From Coriaria nepalensis (Eukaryota > Streptophyta > Magnoliopsida > Cucurbitales > Coriariaceae): a stretch of DNA of 64,000 bases. This document shows positions 21,734 through 33,733 of this stretch, piece by piece (the stretch's first letter is position 1; the number at the start of each line of letters is the position of its first letter). Both the position numbers and the translations under genes were made by a program. The stretch spans positions 744,001 to 808,000 of the forward strand of contig CP114485.1 in the NCBI GenBank assembly GCA_027186245.1, given 5' to 3'. The notes beneath the pieces were generated by a model that saw only the letters and a list, made by a program, of their open reading frames with translations, was not told the DNA's origin and did not search any database.

Positions 21734-23470
21734 ATGGAAGGAAGTGATCATTGTAGTAATACAGATCAAGATCATGACCAAGATCAATTTCATGACATTA
21801 ACACAAGGCTTGCTAGAAAGGACGAGGAGGAATTAGATGATGATGATGACGATCATGAAGGTAATAGTATGTATGATGTCGAAGAGGAAGAAGTTGATAG
21901 CAAGAAGAATAAAGATTCAGACGGAGGAAGAATAAAAAGCTCGAGCAGCAATAGCACAGTAGAAGAGATGAATGATGGAAACAAATCAACTACGAATAAT
22001 TCGGGATCCGTTCGGCCTTATATTCGTTCTAAGATGCCTCGCGTACGCTGGACCCCCGACCTCCATCTTTGCTTTATACAAGCAGTTGAAAGGCTTGGAG
22101 GACAAGAAAGTAAGCCTATCGATCTCGATCGCGATCAATCTCCGTTTTTAGTTAGATTTAATAAGAGTATTAGTTAATTGGGGTAATCAGTCATTGAATT
22201 ATGACTGTTATCGGTGCAGGAGCAACGCCCAAGCTGGTTCTTCAACTCATGAATGTCAAGGGACTTAGCATAGCCCATGTCAAGAGCCATCTACAGGTAA
22301 CTACCAAGCCAGCTAGCTTCTTGATTTATCTCGATCGATTACAACTTGTGTTCTTTTTAATGTAAGGTGGCTAATAATTAAGCTAGCCATAGATGATTTA
22401 GTTAATGTTCGTTTGATCATCTTTTTAGTTACTAATTAAAATTAAATTTGCAGATGTATAGGAGCAAAAAGATTAATGACCCATATCAAGGTATAATCTC
22501 ACTTAATGAATTCATAATCTCTGCACTCAAATTAGGGTTTCTGGGGTGTAAGTAATTTCACGTGCGTGCTCTTTAATTAATTTTCCTGACACATGCAGTT
22601 CACACCCAGCAAGGAGGAGATAATTATCATGATCAGCATAATATCTATAACCTTAGCCAACTCCCTATGCTTAAAAGTTTCAATCACTCTTCCCCTTCTT
22701 TCAGGTCCGAAATCTTTCTAGCTAGTACATATTAGATTGAGAAAAAGTATACGAGTCGTACTAATGCAAAAATTTCTCTTAATACACCAGCTAACATCGA
22801 TCACATTTCATTTAGCCCTAATTTATCATAATCATGAATTTCTTTTAATTAGTTAATCTAATTAATTAGGTACGGTGAAGCAAATTGGAGAAGTCATAAT
22901 TACAACCAGATTTATAATAACCCGAAATATTACCCAGGAAGTGGTGCAACCGACAGGTCAATATCAGCAAGAAGTAGTTCATTTTATGGTTTGATACTAC
23001 GCAGAAGTAAAAGCAATATTATTGCAAGTAGTAGTTATTTATCAGATCTGGGTCCGAATCGTTGTTCATTTTTCAATAACGTTGGACTATCAACTTGGAG
23101 AAACAGCAGCCATCATCAAATAATCAGACCAGAGATGAAGGAATCATATCATCATGATCACCGGCAAAATAACAATCACTGGCTTAAAAGGAAGGCTATT
23201 AATTCAGATCGTAACCTTGATTTGAATTTATCACTTAAAGTATCAGCAGCAGGCAAGGATATTGATCAAGAAGACACATCATACGAGGATTATAATAATC
23301 ATGAAACATTAGTTGACAGTAGTTTGTCTCTTTCCTTGTCGCCATCTACGAGTTCATCTATACAGTTTAGCAAATTAAAGAAATTAGGAGGAGGAGGAGG
23401 AAATAAGGATGATGATCATAGGAAGCTTGTAATGAGGGCAGAAGCGAGTGCTCTGGATCTGACTTTGTGA
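21734..23470 (+). CDS. GARP (G2-like, MYB-related) transcription factor with EAR motifs
   Basis: Five exons (21734-22109, 22220-22296, 22454-22490, 22599-22704, 22870-23470) give 398 aa. The single GARP/SHAQKYF-type DNA-binding domain spans exons 1-3. It begins MPRVRWTPDLHLCFIQAVER at residue ~101, continues LGGQERATPKLVLQLMNVKG and ends AHVKSHLQMYRSKK. An Asp/Glu-rich N-terminal region precedes it. The C-terminal part has an EAR-type repression motif (LDLNLSLK) and a second leucine-serine run (SLSLSLS), so I infer a nuclear repressor. There are also His/Asn-rich stretches. The domain resembles the KANADI-related group around At2g40260/At2g38300 in Arabidopsis. Target genes cannot be predicted from sequence. 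Confidence 0.92.
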
Positions 23471-24526
23471 ATAAAGACAGTTCTAAGTGAGATCTTGATC
23501 AGGTACTCGTATCGCTGCTTTATCAGAATGCTTATTATAAATTAAGATCAATATATATATAATTCCACAAGCTGGTACTACTACTGGGCATGCATCATGA
23601 ACCAATTGCTTCTCTTCTCTCTTCTTTTTGTTGTTTTTGTATGCTATGCATGATCGATACATATACATAATATTGATACGATACCTTCAATATGGTCTTG
23701 AACATATATATATATATATTATGTACATACTCTATGCACTATTGAATATCTATGCACATTGGGTAGTGGATTTTTTATTTTTTATTTATTTTTTGAGAGT
23801 TTCATGGGCAACTAATCCTCAGAGAAAACTTCGTTTGGTTAGATGTCATAAGACATTCTTATACGTCGCATAACTATATATCATACTAAATATAACTTTT
23901 ATACGCTGTTACGTCATTATCATATGAGAGTTAATATTTGAACTTATGATAATGCTTGGTTGTTGCATGCATGGCCATGCAGCAACTACGTGCATGCAAA
24001 TGCCATGGAGAAAAAGGAAAACGAATGAAATAATTAGACATTATAGATAGAATGTGAAAATTTATGAACACCTCCAAGTAATTGATTATCTACGAAAACT
24101 CTTGTAAAATTCATTTTGTTAACGAAAATGACAATTATTTTAAAATTATGTACGATCTACCAGCCGTTTTAGGAGATAATGAAAGAAAAAACTACACGTC
24201 GTTTGAATTGAGTGACACTTCGAGAAATAGACGGATGTACTGCTGCCCCGTTTGTTATGTATGCTTTGGGGTTTATAATGGGCCGTTTGTGATGTATGGG
24301 CTTAAGCTCTTGGGGCAGATATAGGAAAAGTGAAGACAGTCAATCCGATTCGTCTAGTAATATTTAGAGACACTACTCGACAAAGTCAACAGCGAACTGC
24401 CGCATTTTTCTCCCCAGTCTCTCGCCCCTTCACTGCCACTCCTCTCAGTGTATGCTTCTGGCATATCCTCTTTCTCTCTTCCATTTTTGAAAACTCTTGT
24501 TCCTTCGCTCTTTCTGCATGTGAACA
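23471..24526. other. Intergenic region and fossil promoter of the UGP3 relic
   Basis: The left half is the 3' flank of the GARP gene, with TATA repeats at 23706-23720 and several GCATGCATG runs (23960-23990). Just upstream of the UGP3 relic, TGGGCC and TGGGCT occur close together at about 24279-24304. That is the usual site II arrangement of a housekeeping promoter, apparently left over from when the gene worked. I see no gene here. Confidence 0.5.
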
Positions 24527-27500
24527 ATGGCGCATACAACGCACGTACTTCATCTCAGCTACCACCACCTCCCTTCCACCGCCAAATCCTCCCATTTCCC
24601 TCTCAATCGTACCAAGCCGTTATTTCCTTTCTCTTCCTTTCTATCTTTATCTTCTTCTTCTCCTTCTTCTGGTGATTGTCATATCACGCGAGTGTCCATA
24701 GCTCCAGTAGAGTACGCGCCACCACCTCCGGACTTTGACTTTGAGCAAGAAATCGTTAGGCTCAGGCGTCTGCGCTCGAAGCTTTCCAGCTCGAAGACCA
24801 CGAAAGGGAAGCTAGTAGTAATTGAACTCGACTCCAGAGTGAAGCAAATTTTCAATTCGCGCCAAGATAACTTCTCTTCCGGTCTTAATTTGGATTCCTA
24901 CGAGTTGTTTTTCCTCAAATGCCTCGTTGCGGCCGGGCAAGAGCAGATGCTCTGCCTGGGGTTTGAGTTTGTAGGTAGTGAATTTGATTCGGCGAGGAGC
25001 TCAGGGAAAAGCGCGCTTTATTCTCTGGTGCAGATTATTGAGAAATTGGACGTAAATGGAAATGGAAACGGTGGCGGAGAAAGTTTTGGGAAGAATTTTG
25101 GTTTCATTTTGGAGGGTGAAGTTAGTGACCTGAAAAAACTCATAAAGAATTTGGCAGGGTTTGAAAATTCCTACGACTGCATTGGAGGAATTATTGGGTG
25201 AGTTATTCCTTCATCATATTTTAAAATTTTCACCTTTTGAGCTATAGGCTCTGTGCATTGTTGATTTGGTGGCTTGAAATCAGTGGAAAGTTCTGACTAC
25301 CTTACCTCTATTATCTGTTGCTAACGTAGGAAAATATGTTTCTTCGATGATTTTCAGGACTAAATATCAGCCTTTTGATGCAGATATCAAATAAAAAGTT
25401 TTGGTGCTTCTTGCTGATTCAGTTTCCAAAAGAGAGCGAAAACACACCGAAGAAGCATAAGGACTGCCAATTTTTGGAAATTCAGTATGAGTTTTTTCAA
25501 AATTCGGAATATGCAACTCAAGCTGCTTTGTGGGGGGACTGAGGTTGGTAATGATGCGTGGTGACAGAATATGTCGAAAATGCGTTAAATAAACTGCCTT
25601 TAATATGATTTTGTCTTTTACAGGGTTTGCCACACTTGGGTGAAATTTATCCTTTGGAAGGCTATGCAGACAGGCTTGGTTTGGTTGATCTGAACACAGG
25701 TGAATGTCTTCCTGCTGCAATGCTTACTTATTGTGGACGGACTTTATTAGAAGGTTGTATACGAGATCTTCAGGTATATGCAATAATTGTCAAGCCTTTA
25801 TGGTGTTTGTCTAAGTGTTCGATGCTTGGCAAAGAATATTTGTGTGTAATGTGTTCTATTGTTTTCATATTCAATGCCAGAGAATTCTTGTACTACAAGA
25901 TTTATGGAAAACAATGCATTACCCCTGTTGCAATCATGACTAGTCCTGCAAATAAGAACCATGAACGCATCAGTTCTCTTTGTGAGACTTGGATGGTTTG
26001 GAAGAGGTCAATCAAGTTTCCAGCTTTTTTAACAGGTATATACTTTATGGCCACATTCTCCTATTTTTGTTGAATATTGGTATTGCTTTTTAATTTACAC
26101 GAGTAATTTGTGAATTCTCGGCCTGTAGGTCCAGCAGTTAGTGCAGATGATGGATCATGGGTAGTCACAAAACCATTTGCACCAGTATGCAAGCCTGGTG
26201 GTCATGGTGTTATTTGGAAGCTTGCTCATGACAAGGGGATTTTCCAGTGGTTTTATGATCATGGAAGAAAAATTGCTACTGTTTGACAAGTCAGGTTGTG
26301 CTTGTTTGACCAGTGGTTTTACCATTTAAAGTTGGAAGTTTTTATTTTTATTATTTGTTTCTTTCTTTCTTTATGGCCGAGAAAGTTGGACGTTCTCTTA
26401 CACTTTTTTCTGTGGAAAAATGCATCTAGACTTCTAAATTTTCTAGAGACTAACGACCTTGCAGTAATGCTGTGGCAGCTACAGATTTGGCCTTACTAGC
26501 GCTGGCAGGAATTGGTTTACCTCATAGAAAGGTAATTCAACTTTCTTAGATTTGATGTAGTCCTTCTAACATTTATACATAATTCACTGGATTTCACTGA
26601 GAATGCATTAATGGAAATATCTTCTCATTTTCCAATACTAATGTGGATATAACAGGAACTAGGGTTTGCATCTTGTAAGCGAAACTCCAGGGCCACAGAG
26701 GGAATTGATGTTCTAGTTGAGAAGAAGAATCTTGATGGGAGGTGGGCGTATGGTTTGTCGTGCATTGAGTACACAGAGTTTGACAAGTATGGATTCACAG
26801 ATGGACATCTTACTTCAAATAGGTATTTCATTATGTCTTCTTAATTAATTATTTAAAGGCTTAAAGCACTTATGCTATTTGATTCCAAGAAAACAATTTT
26901 AGGCTACAGATATGGCGATGCATCTAAAGTTCAACTCTCTATCTACTTCACGTGCTTCCTTTTTATTGTTTGAGAAGGTGTGATAGGTTATGAATTGTCT
27001 GTATGAAGTCACCAACATCTCTTAAAATCTGTCTTTATATACCCAGTAAATAGTGGCTTAGTTTTATGTGTCAAATTGTATTCAATGTGAATTGGAGTGT
27101 TTTCTTGTGTACTTTGTCCTACCACTGGAGTTTATGGTGTGCTTGTTTATATCGTTTATTCAATCATAGTTGGCATAAGATTCCAGAAATTACTCTCAAG
27201 TAAACCTTGGTTTATGTATTCACGTCTGCAAGCAAACTACCCTGCCAATACGAACATCTTATTTGTGGATTTGCACTCTGTGGAGTCCATGGTTTCAACT
27301 AAAACCGAGAAGAGTTTCCAGGCATGGTGCTAAATTTAAAGAAGCCAATATTATACACTGACCATATTGAAAGACATTGGTATATACTCTTCCTGTAATT
27401 ACTGATTGCTTATTTGATTTCCATTTGGTTGGGACATCATACAAATTCTTATAATAATGATGTAACAGTGTTGCCGGGGGGAGGTTGGAATGTACCATGC

Positions 27501-27955
27501 AAAATATAGCAGATAACTTTTTTTAATACAAGTCCTTCTCGATGCTACAATACCATGGAAGGTATAGCTTATATTGTCTATTCACGCCTATGGTCAAATT
27601 ACTTTTCAATCTTGCTACCAACCCCACCACTGAACTTTGCATAATGGCAGATGAGCTGGACACATTCACTGTGTATAATGAATGAAGAAGGGTTACAAAT
27701 CTTCTGCTAAGAGGAAAAGAAAAAATCCAGGAAATGCCTTGCACCAGGTCCATATACGTTCTCTGGATTTTATTTTACATTGACATTTTTCTGGCTGAAA
27801 TGGAAATCCCTTGATTTATGGAATAATGATGTGATTCAATCATTTTTATCTTCTAAATAAAAACTGTTTCAAATTGATCTGACATGCAGACTCCTGATGG
27901 TTCATCGTTAGATATTCGTAGGGTCTTCTTTCAGTGTGGTATTAAACTTCCAACG
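24527..27955 (+). pseudogene. UGP3: UGP3 (chloroplast UDP-glucose pyrophosphorylase) pseudogene
   Basis: UGP3 makes UDP-glucose in chloroplasts for sulfolipid synthesis. Exon 1 (24527-25197) is open and keeps a Ser/Thr-rich transit-peptide-like start. The later exons are clearly UGP3 but broken. There are extra bases near 25395, 25458 and 25532, frame breaks in the exon 25880-26034, and a TGA at 26284-26286 where family members have Arg. An extra T lies near 27518-27524, a second TGA at 27683-27685 again replaces Arg, and more indels follow near 27690. Recognisable pieces include [54 protein letters not shown] and GGRLECTMQNIADNF. Similarity stops at 27955 (CGIKLPT), so roughly the last third is absent. 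With two nonsense codons, many indels and a missing 3' part, I am confident it is dead. A working copy should exist elsewhere. Confidence 0.93.
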
Positions 27956-28521
27956 GTAAGTCTGCATTCTGCAATATTATAGTCAAAAGAGTTAAGTTGT
28001 ATAGAACCCTCCTAAGCTGTAGTCAAAATTTGAATGCTCCCAAAAAGTAATGAATCGATCACCTCTGTTGAATCAACGTTCACCAATGACCTATAAAGTC
28101 GGCTTGGCTTCGCCCATCAGATAATGATTGGTTTTACACAAGTTGAACCACATCATCTCTGTCTGATTCATAATCTTCTTATGTGTGTATTTTTTTATCT
28201 TTTTATTCTTTTCCTGTCTTCCTCTGTTTTTCACTTTTCTTCCCCTGTAATATCTTGAATCATAATCCATTCATGAAGTAGTCTATTCTGTTTATTTGTT
28301 TCACATACACATGTTTTCTTCATTGAAATGTAAAATACGTGCATATCACTTATCAAGATCAAACAGAAAATTAGTGGAAGTGGGCCGCCTTTCTTGATCA
28401 GAACCTTTCCAGCTTTCGCCAACGATGAAATTCTGGGTGGCATGTGTTTATAGTTTATAGAATCATTTCAAATTTACTCAAGGTTGATAGAAAATATGAT
28501 ATATCCAATACAAATTTTCAC

Positions 28522-28620
28522 CATAAACCTTCCTTAATGTAGTTCTTATCTCTCTCTAACCTCATAAACCTTCATTAATGTCATAATCTCACTCGCGAAC
28601 TTCATAAAACCTTCATTAAT
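28522..28620. repeat. Three degenerate ~19-bp direct repeats
   Basis: CATAAACCTTCCTTAATG (about 28523), CATAAACCTTCATTAATG (about 28563) and CATAAAACCTTCATTAAT (about 28603) recur about 40 bases apart with variable spacers. No function is evident. Confidence 0.7.
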
Positions 28621-28792
28621 TTCGTGAGCTAAGCCTCTTCTCTTTTTCGATCGAGATCGAGATATACATCATCATTTTGATTGGGCCCTTGTTTTCTTTA
28701 CTCTTATCCTATCATTTTGTCTCCTACCTACATATATAGCCAAACATGTTCCAACATGGGCGATGGAAAATTATCTTGTATATTCTCCGGTA

Positions 28793-28872
<80 letters not shown>
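28793..28872. repeat. (GAAA)n microsatellite
   Basis: About 20 copies of AAAG/GAAA in an uninterrupted run, ending in GAAGAGG. It produces spurious Lys-Glu-Arg and Phe-Leu-Ser open frames on the two strands. Confidence 0.95.
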
Positions 28873-31442
28873 AGAGGTGATAAAATTAGGAAATCTATAT
28901 GTATTCTTTTGAGAAATTCGTTCATAACCATTTTTTCTACAAAGGGGGGCCCAATCAATTTTATTAAAAAATAAGTTAATATGAGGAAAAGCAAAGCAAA
29001 TTCATTATAAATAAATAAGTAAATTACATTAGCCATCAATATAAGTTTTAATCTGGATTTAATGCATAATCATAGGATCGAAAATATATTCACATTATAT
29101 TAATGAATAAATAATTAAATACATACCAATAATATGTATATACTATACCCATTGATAAAAATACGCGCCAAATTCAGATTCTATAGTTTAGTGATTAATA
29201 ATATAACATATAATCAAAGATGCAAAAGCATCCATGTATGATTAGATCAAGGTCTCATCGACCTTTTATTTATTTATTTTTTTATTTTTTTATTTTTTAA
29301 TTTAAAAGAAAATTGTCTAATCGATAATATAATAGATGACTGCTTGGATAATTATTATTTTCATATGATAGAGAGGGCTTTTTGCACCTGGTTTATGCTA
29401 TTTTTGTCATAAAAAAAAAAAAAAGTGTAGTTCATGAACTCTTAATTATGTTTTTTTTTTTAATAATATATTTATTTTCTACTTTGCATTTGATGAAGAA
29501 TATGCTTAAATACTTCGTACCATCATGTAATAAAAACATGTTTTTTTAATGAATCGATCTTATTCCCATATTTCCTAAAGTAAAAAAGAATATAAAGAAA
29601 TTATCCAATACCCATTTTTAGGGGAAAAATTAAATCTAGCTCAACATGAGCTATGAACTATGGAAATCAAATTTCAATATAATATAAGAACTATCTTTTT
29701 TTCGAGTTTAACCGAATTTAAATTAATCTCGTTAAATTAATATATAAATAAATGAGATTATTATTAATATCAAAAATAAATTTAATAAAGAATAAATTCG
29801 TTAGATTTATAATAAAAAAGATAAAAATAAATAAATAATAATTATATAAAGTGGATGTTAATGATTAAGTGATACGTATAATATTTAAATCATATTTAAT
29901 ATAAATATTAACATAATATAAATCCAAAAAAAAAATATTAAAATTGAAGTATAGATTCTAAAAGAGTGGAGAGAAATCACTCAACCATATTATATACGAT
30001 CGAGTATAGAAAGAATCATATCTCATTTCTCAAATATTTGGATCGTCTTTGATTTGACAAAAATTCCTTATGCACGCTATTTGATTAGGTCTAATTAGTC
30101 CTATGCGTGTATGGTATCTACACACTCTAGGCTCTAGAGGAAGGAACAATAGTGTTGCTTGCTTTTAAGGTTAGTAGTAGCAGCCAATAGTGTGATGGAG
30201 AGAGCGAGGTAAGCTTGATCATAATAGTACTTCATACGCACACTTAGTTAACCTAATCATTTAGAGTAGTAATTGATTTTTATGGTATTATTAGGAGGAG
30301 GATACTCTTCTAGCTAATGTAATAAGGTATGGGCCCCACTGACCGACAAGACAAGTTGTACCTCGTTTGCCTCATCACGACTCGTTTATCGAGAATGCCC
30401 TTATTCTTTTTCAGATATCAATGTCATGCAATCACATGGTCAACCTCAACAGATACCTGGACTACCTACTACTACTGATATATTTTGTTAAAGGAGAGAG
30501 TATTTATAATATATCCATCTTTGAATCGCATATATATATATATATATATAAATAAGGGGTTTAAAAATCTTTTTGTATTTTAAAAAAATAAAAAAGACCC
30601 CTATAGTTTCTGATATAGATTTTTAACCTCCTCATGTATAAAATTATATTTCTCTTACAAGATATATTGAATAAGTATGTCAAATTATTTGTAACACATT
30701 TAGTATATTTAGTATAAAATTGTTTTATATCCTAATGTATTTATATAGTTGTATTTTTGTCCTCAATTTCAGAAATATAATATAATATATAAAAATATAA
30801 TTATATTAAAAGAATATACAAATATCTGGATGTCGACCATGCATGTTTTAACATAATAAACAAAACCACGATTGATCGTCATCATATCAAAATATTATCC
30901 GGACTTTTTAGTGAAAGATAGCAGAGACAAGACATATTATCAGTATCCAGTGTCCACTATCCAGTATCCACGTTCCACGTCCATCAATTTTCCCACAATT
31001 ATTTCTATATATTTTATTTCAAAGAAATTAATAAAATTAAATTAAAAAATAAATAAAAAACAGTAATAAAAAGCTGTAAGAAAGATATGGGCAAGAATGA
31101 GTCAGCTGGCGAAGAGACAGAAAGCAAAACCTAGCCGTTAATGTTTTTTATTGTAACATTCGTATAATTTCCATAAAAAGTTAAAAATTTCATGCTTGCC
31201 CCTACAGAATCTCTTCAGAAAATCTTTCAGTACAGTTTTTCGTGTACAGACCCAGAGAAAAACATGATTCGTACATGACATGCACTGATGCACCACCCAC
31301 GACATCGGATTCTCTTCTTACATATTTACCGACATATGCCATAAAACTCCAACCCTCTTTTAAGAGAAACTCTCATTCCAACCCTCTCTCCTGTTCTTCT
31401 CCCTCCTCCTCTCCCTCGCTATCCAGTATCCAACTCCCATTC

Positions 31443-32771
31443 ATGGGAAGTTATGTGCATGTGAAAGAGGTGGTGATGGTCACTCCCTCTGACCCAACTC
31501 CATCTCGTGTCCTTACTCTTTCTGTTATCGACTCCCAGCTGTTTCTCCGGTTCACGATCGAGTATCTCTTGGTCTACAAGGTTCAACCCGCTTCAGACCG
31601 GTGTTTGTTTTCGGCTCGTCTTAAATCTGCGTTGGCTAAAGCATTGGTTACATATTATCCTCTAGCTGGGCGGGTCAGAGTTAAGCCTGATGGGTCCAAG
31701 CTTGAAGTGCTTTGTCGAGCCCAAGGTGCGTTGTTTTTCGAAGCCGTATCGGATCATTACACGCTGGCTGATTTTGAGCAGGCCCCACGGTATGTAACGG
31801 AGTGGCGGAAGCTGTTATCGCTCCACGTGGCGGACGTTCTTGGTGGGTCCCCACCGCTTGTTGTGCAGCTGACTTGGCTTAAAGACGGAGCTGTGGCGAT
31901 TGCCATTGGATTGAATCACTGTTTAATCGACGGAATCGGGAGCGCTGAGTTTCTTAACTCATTCTCTGAGTTAGTTGTTGGAAAACGCGGGAGTAGTGCG
32001 CAAATGGAGTTTCGACCCAGACCGGTGTGGGACCGTCATCTTGTAGACAATTTTATAAAACTGCCCTGTCGGATTAACTCGGTGACTCAGCTCGAGTTCA
32101 ATCGAGTACCTGATCTTTGTAACTTCGTTACTCGTTTCCATAACGAACCTCTCGTGCCTACCGCGATCACCTTTGGAAAGAGAAGTCTGAACGAGCTTAA
32201 GAATATCGCTCTAACACCCATTAGTCGACTCGGTGAGTTTTCCTACACGTCGTTCGAGGTTCTCTCCGCTCACGTGTGGAGGAGTTGGGCTAGAGCGTTG
32301 AAACTACCATCAAACCAGACACTGAAGCTTTTATTCAGCATCAACGTAAGGAAACGAGTCAAACCGAGTCTACCCGCCGGATTCTACGGAAACGCGTTCG
32401 TACTCGGCTGCGCCCAAACCCGCGCGAAGGACTTGGTTGAAAAGGGTTTATACTACGCAGCTGGGTTGATTAAGCGAGCCAAGGAACAAGTTGGGGACGA
32501 GTACGTGAGGAATGTGGTGGCGTCGCTTAGCGAGTCACGTGCCTGTCCTGATTCGGTTGGGGTACTGGTGCTGTCGCAGTGGTCAAGGTTGGGTTTAGAA
32601 AGGGTTGACTTCGGTATGGGAAAGCCAATTCATGTGGGACCCATTTGTTGTGATAGGTACTGCTTGTTATTACCCGTGTATGATCAGACGGAGGCTGTGA
32701 AGGTGATGGTGGCTGTCCCCACAAATGCCGTTGACAGGTATGAGCTGTTAGTCAGGAATCCTGACACGTAA
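31443..32771 (+). CDS. BAHD-family acyltransferase
   Basis: This is a single-exon gene of 442 aa. BAHD enzymes are cytosolic and transfer acyl groups from acyl-CoA to alcohols or amines. The catalytic HxxxD motif is HCLID at residues 159-163. The structural DFGWG motif is present as DFGMG at residues 389-393. Other family blocks are YYPLAGRVR near the N-terminus and FYGNAF in the second half. I chose the Met at 31443 because MGSYVHVKE..VTPS.PTP matches the conserved family start. An in-frame ATG at 31242 would add 67 low-complexity residues that look like leader sequence. It resembles Arabidopsis At2g40230. The clade includes alcohol acyltransferases, but the substrate cannot be read from the sequence. 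Confidence 0.92.
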   Translation: MGSYVHVKEVVMVTPSDPTPSRVLTLSVIDSQLFLRFTIEYLLVYKVQPASDRCLFSARLKSALAKALVTYYPLAGRVRVKPDGSKLEVLCRAQGALFFEAVSDHYTLADFEQAPRYVTEWRKLLSLHVADVLGGSPPLVVQLTWLKDGAVAIAIGLNHCLIDGIGSAEFLNSFSELVVGKRGSSAQMEFRPRPVWDRHLVDNFIKLPCRINSVTQLEFNRVPDLCNFVTRFHNEPLVPTAITFGKRSLNELKNIALTPISRLGEFSYTSFEVLSAHVWRSWARALKLPSNQTLKLLFSINVRKRVKPSLPAGFYGNAFVLGCAQTRAKDLVEKGLYYAAGLIKRAKEQVGDEYVRNVVASLSESRACPDSVGVLVLSQWSRLGLERVDFGMGKPIHVGPICCDRYCLLLPVYDQTEAVKVMVAVPTNAVDRYELLVRNPDT

Positions 32772-33290
32772 TTAATTTCCGTTGACCCGTACATATCAAC
32801 TTGTTTTTTTAATATATAAATATTTTTTAGTGAGTGTTAGATGAGTGAGTGAGGGAGTGAGATATGAAGTAGAGATTCCCAAGTTTGCGCTTGGTGTTCC
32901 ACGTGGATTCAAATGTTGAATTGTTTAATGATTAATATGAAATTATGGATTATTTTAAGTAATCTAATTGTAATCTTATAATCTTATAATCTCTACCTGA
33001 TCTAAACAAAAAGGAAGAAATCTTTCAGGTGCATTGAGATAAGATTTGAAAACAAAAATACTTTATCATCATCGAGAGCCAATTGCATGATTGTGAGAAA
33101 ATTTCCAAGTAAAATTTAAATATTATATTAAATAAATATATAATTTTATTCCATTTTTTTAAAATATTAAAGGATTAAATATTAATTTTTCGATTTTAAT
33201 AAAATCATTTTACATTTCCCTTATAAACAAATCGAAGCAATCGCGTACTCTAAATAGTCTATGTAGCACGTCATCTTGGTCATAAATGAA
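32772..33290. other. 3' flank of the acyltransferase gene
   Basis: AT-rich DNA that probably includes the acyltransferase 3' UTR. A run of GAGTGAGTGAGGGAGTGAG type lies at 32840-32864. I see no gene. Confidence 0.5.
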
Positions 33291-33484
33291 GTTGGGCCCA
33301 TTCTACACGAACACAAACTCTTGACCCAGATGAAGAGGAGAAGAAAATCATGACACAAACTTGGCCCAAAATGAACGTTGGTTACAAAAAAAGTCCAGTT
33401 ACGTTGGTAGAGCGTTCTGGGCCGTGAGAAAGTGAAGCTGAATCTTGGGATTTCCTAACTATATATATCATTCGCGAACCCTAG
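33291..33484 (+). promoter_or_regulatory. RPL41 promoter: site II motifs, TATA box and telo-box
   Basis: TGGGCCC at 33293-33299, GGCCCA at 33363-33368 and TGGGCC at 33418-33423 are site II motifs. TATATATA at 33460-33467 is a probable TATA box. AACCCTAG at 33477-33484 is a telo-box-like element. The combination of site II motifs and telo-box is well known from plant ribosomal-protein gene promoters and supports the RPL41 call downstream. Confidence 0.75.
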
Positions 33485-33565
33485 CAAATCTTGTTGCTTC
33501 CTTCGCGGCTTCACGAGGGTGTGCCAGAAGCGAGAAGCAAGGGGCGACCTTAGAAGATCACCATC

Positions 33566-33733
33566 ATGAGAGCCAAGGTAAGCTAATCATCTATCTGCTC
33601 GAACGCGCTTTTAATTTCTATTTGATTCCACTGTGATGGAATTTTGATTTCTTTTTCGATAAATTAGTGGAAGAAGAAGAGAATGAGGAGGCTGAAGAGG
33701 AAGCGCCGAAAGATGAGGCAGCGATCCAAGTAG
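33566..33733 (+). CDS. RPL41: 60S ribosomal protein L41 (eL41)
   Basis: This is one of the smallest eukaryotic genes, encoding 25 aa in two exons. Exon 1 (33566-33577) is only ATG plus three codons (MRAK), followed by GTAAGC. Exon 2 (33668-33733) begins right after ATTAG with TGG and ends with TAG. The product is almost entirely Lys, Arg and Met, with WKKKRMRRLKRKRRKMRQ in the middle and RSK at the end. This is the universal eL41 helix that lies in the ribosome near the subunit interface. The 90-base intron and 12-base first exon make it easy to miss. The promoter has site II motifs and a telo-box, as expected for a ribosomal-protein gene. The next large gene downstream is clathrin heavy chain, an association I also recall from Arabidopsis. 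Confidence 0.97.

Larger units (their letters stand above)
27956..31442. other. AT-rich intergenic region with microsatellites
   Basis: No continuation of UGP3 was found here. Visible structure includes three degenerate direct repeats of CATAAACCTTCATTAATG (28522-28620), a long GAAA microsatellite (about 28793-28872), TATATA runs (30527-30550) and very AT-rich DNA from 28980 to 30900. Related phrases CAGTATCCAGTGTCCACTATCC lie near 30940-30975. The last ~200 bases before 31443 are pyrimidine-rich and likely the 5' leader of the acyltransferase. I see no gene. Confidence 0.5.

Noticed and set aside
24082..24324. 80-codon open frame upstream of the UGP3 relic
   Set aside because: No family resemblance, no good start context, and it lies over the likely fossil promoter.
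26284..26286. In-frame TGA as a possible recoded codon in UGP3
   Set aside because: The locus also has several frame shifts and a missing 3' end, so simple decay explains it.
28681..29039. Open frames of about 100 codons on both strands
   Set aside because: They are produced by the GAAA microsatellite (Lys-Glu-Arg on one strand, Phe-Leu-Ser on the other).
31242..31442. 67-residue N-terminal extension of the BAHD protein
   Set aside because: It is Ser/Pro low complexity, absent from the family as I know it, and the conserved start MGSYVHVKE follows. It looks like a 5' leader that happens to be open.
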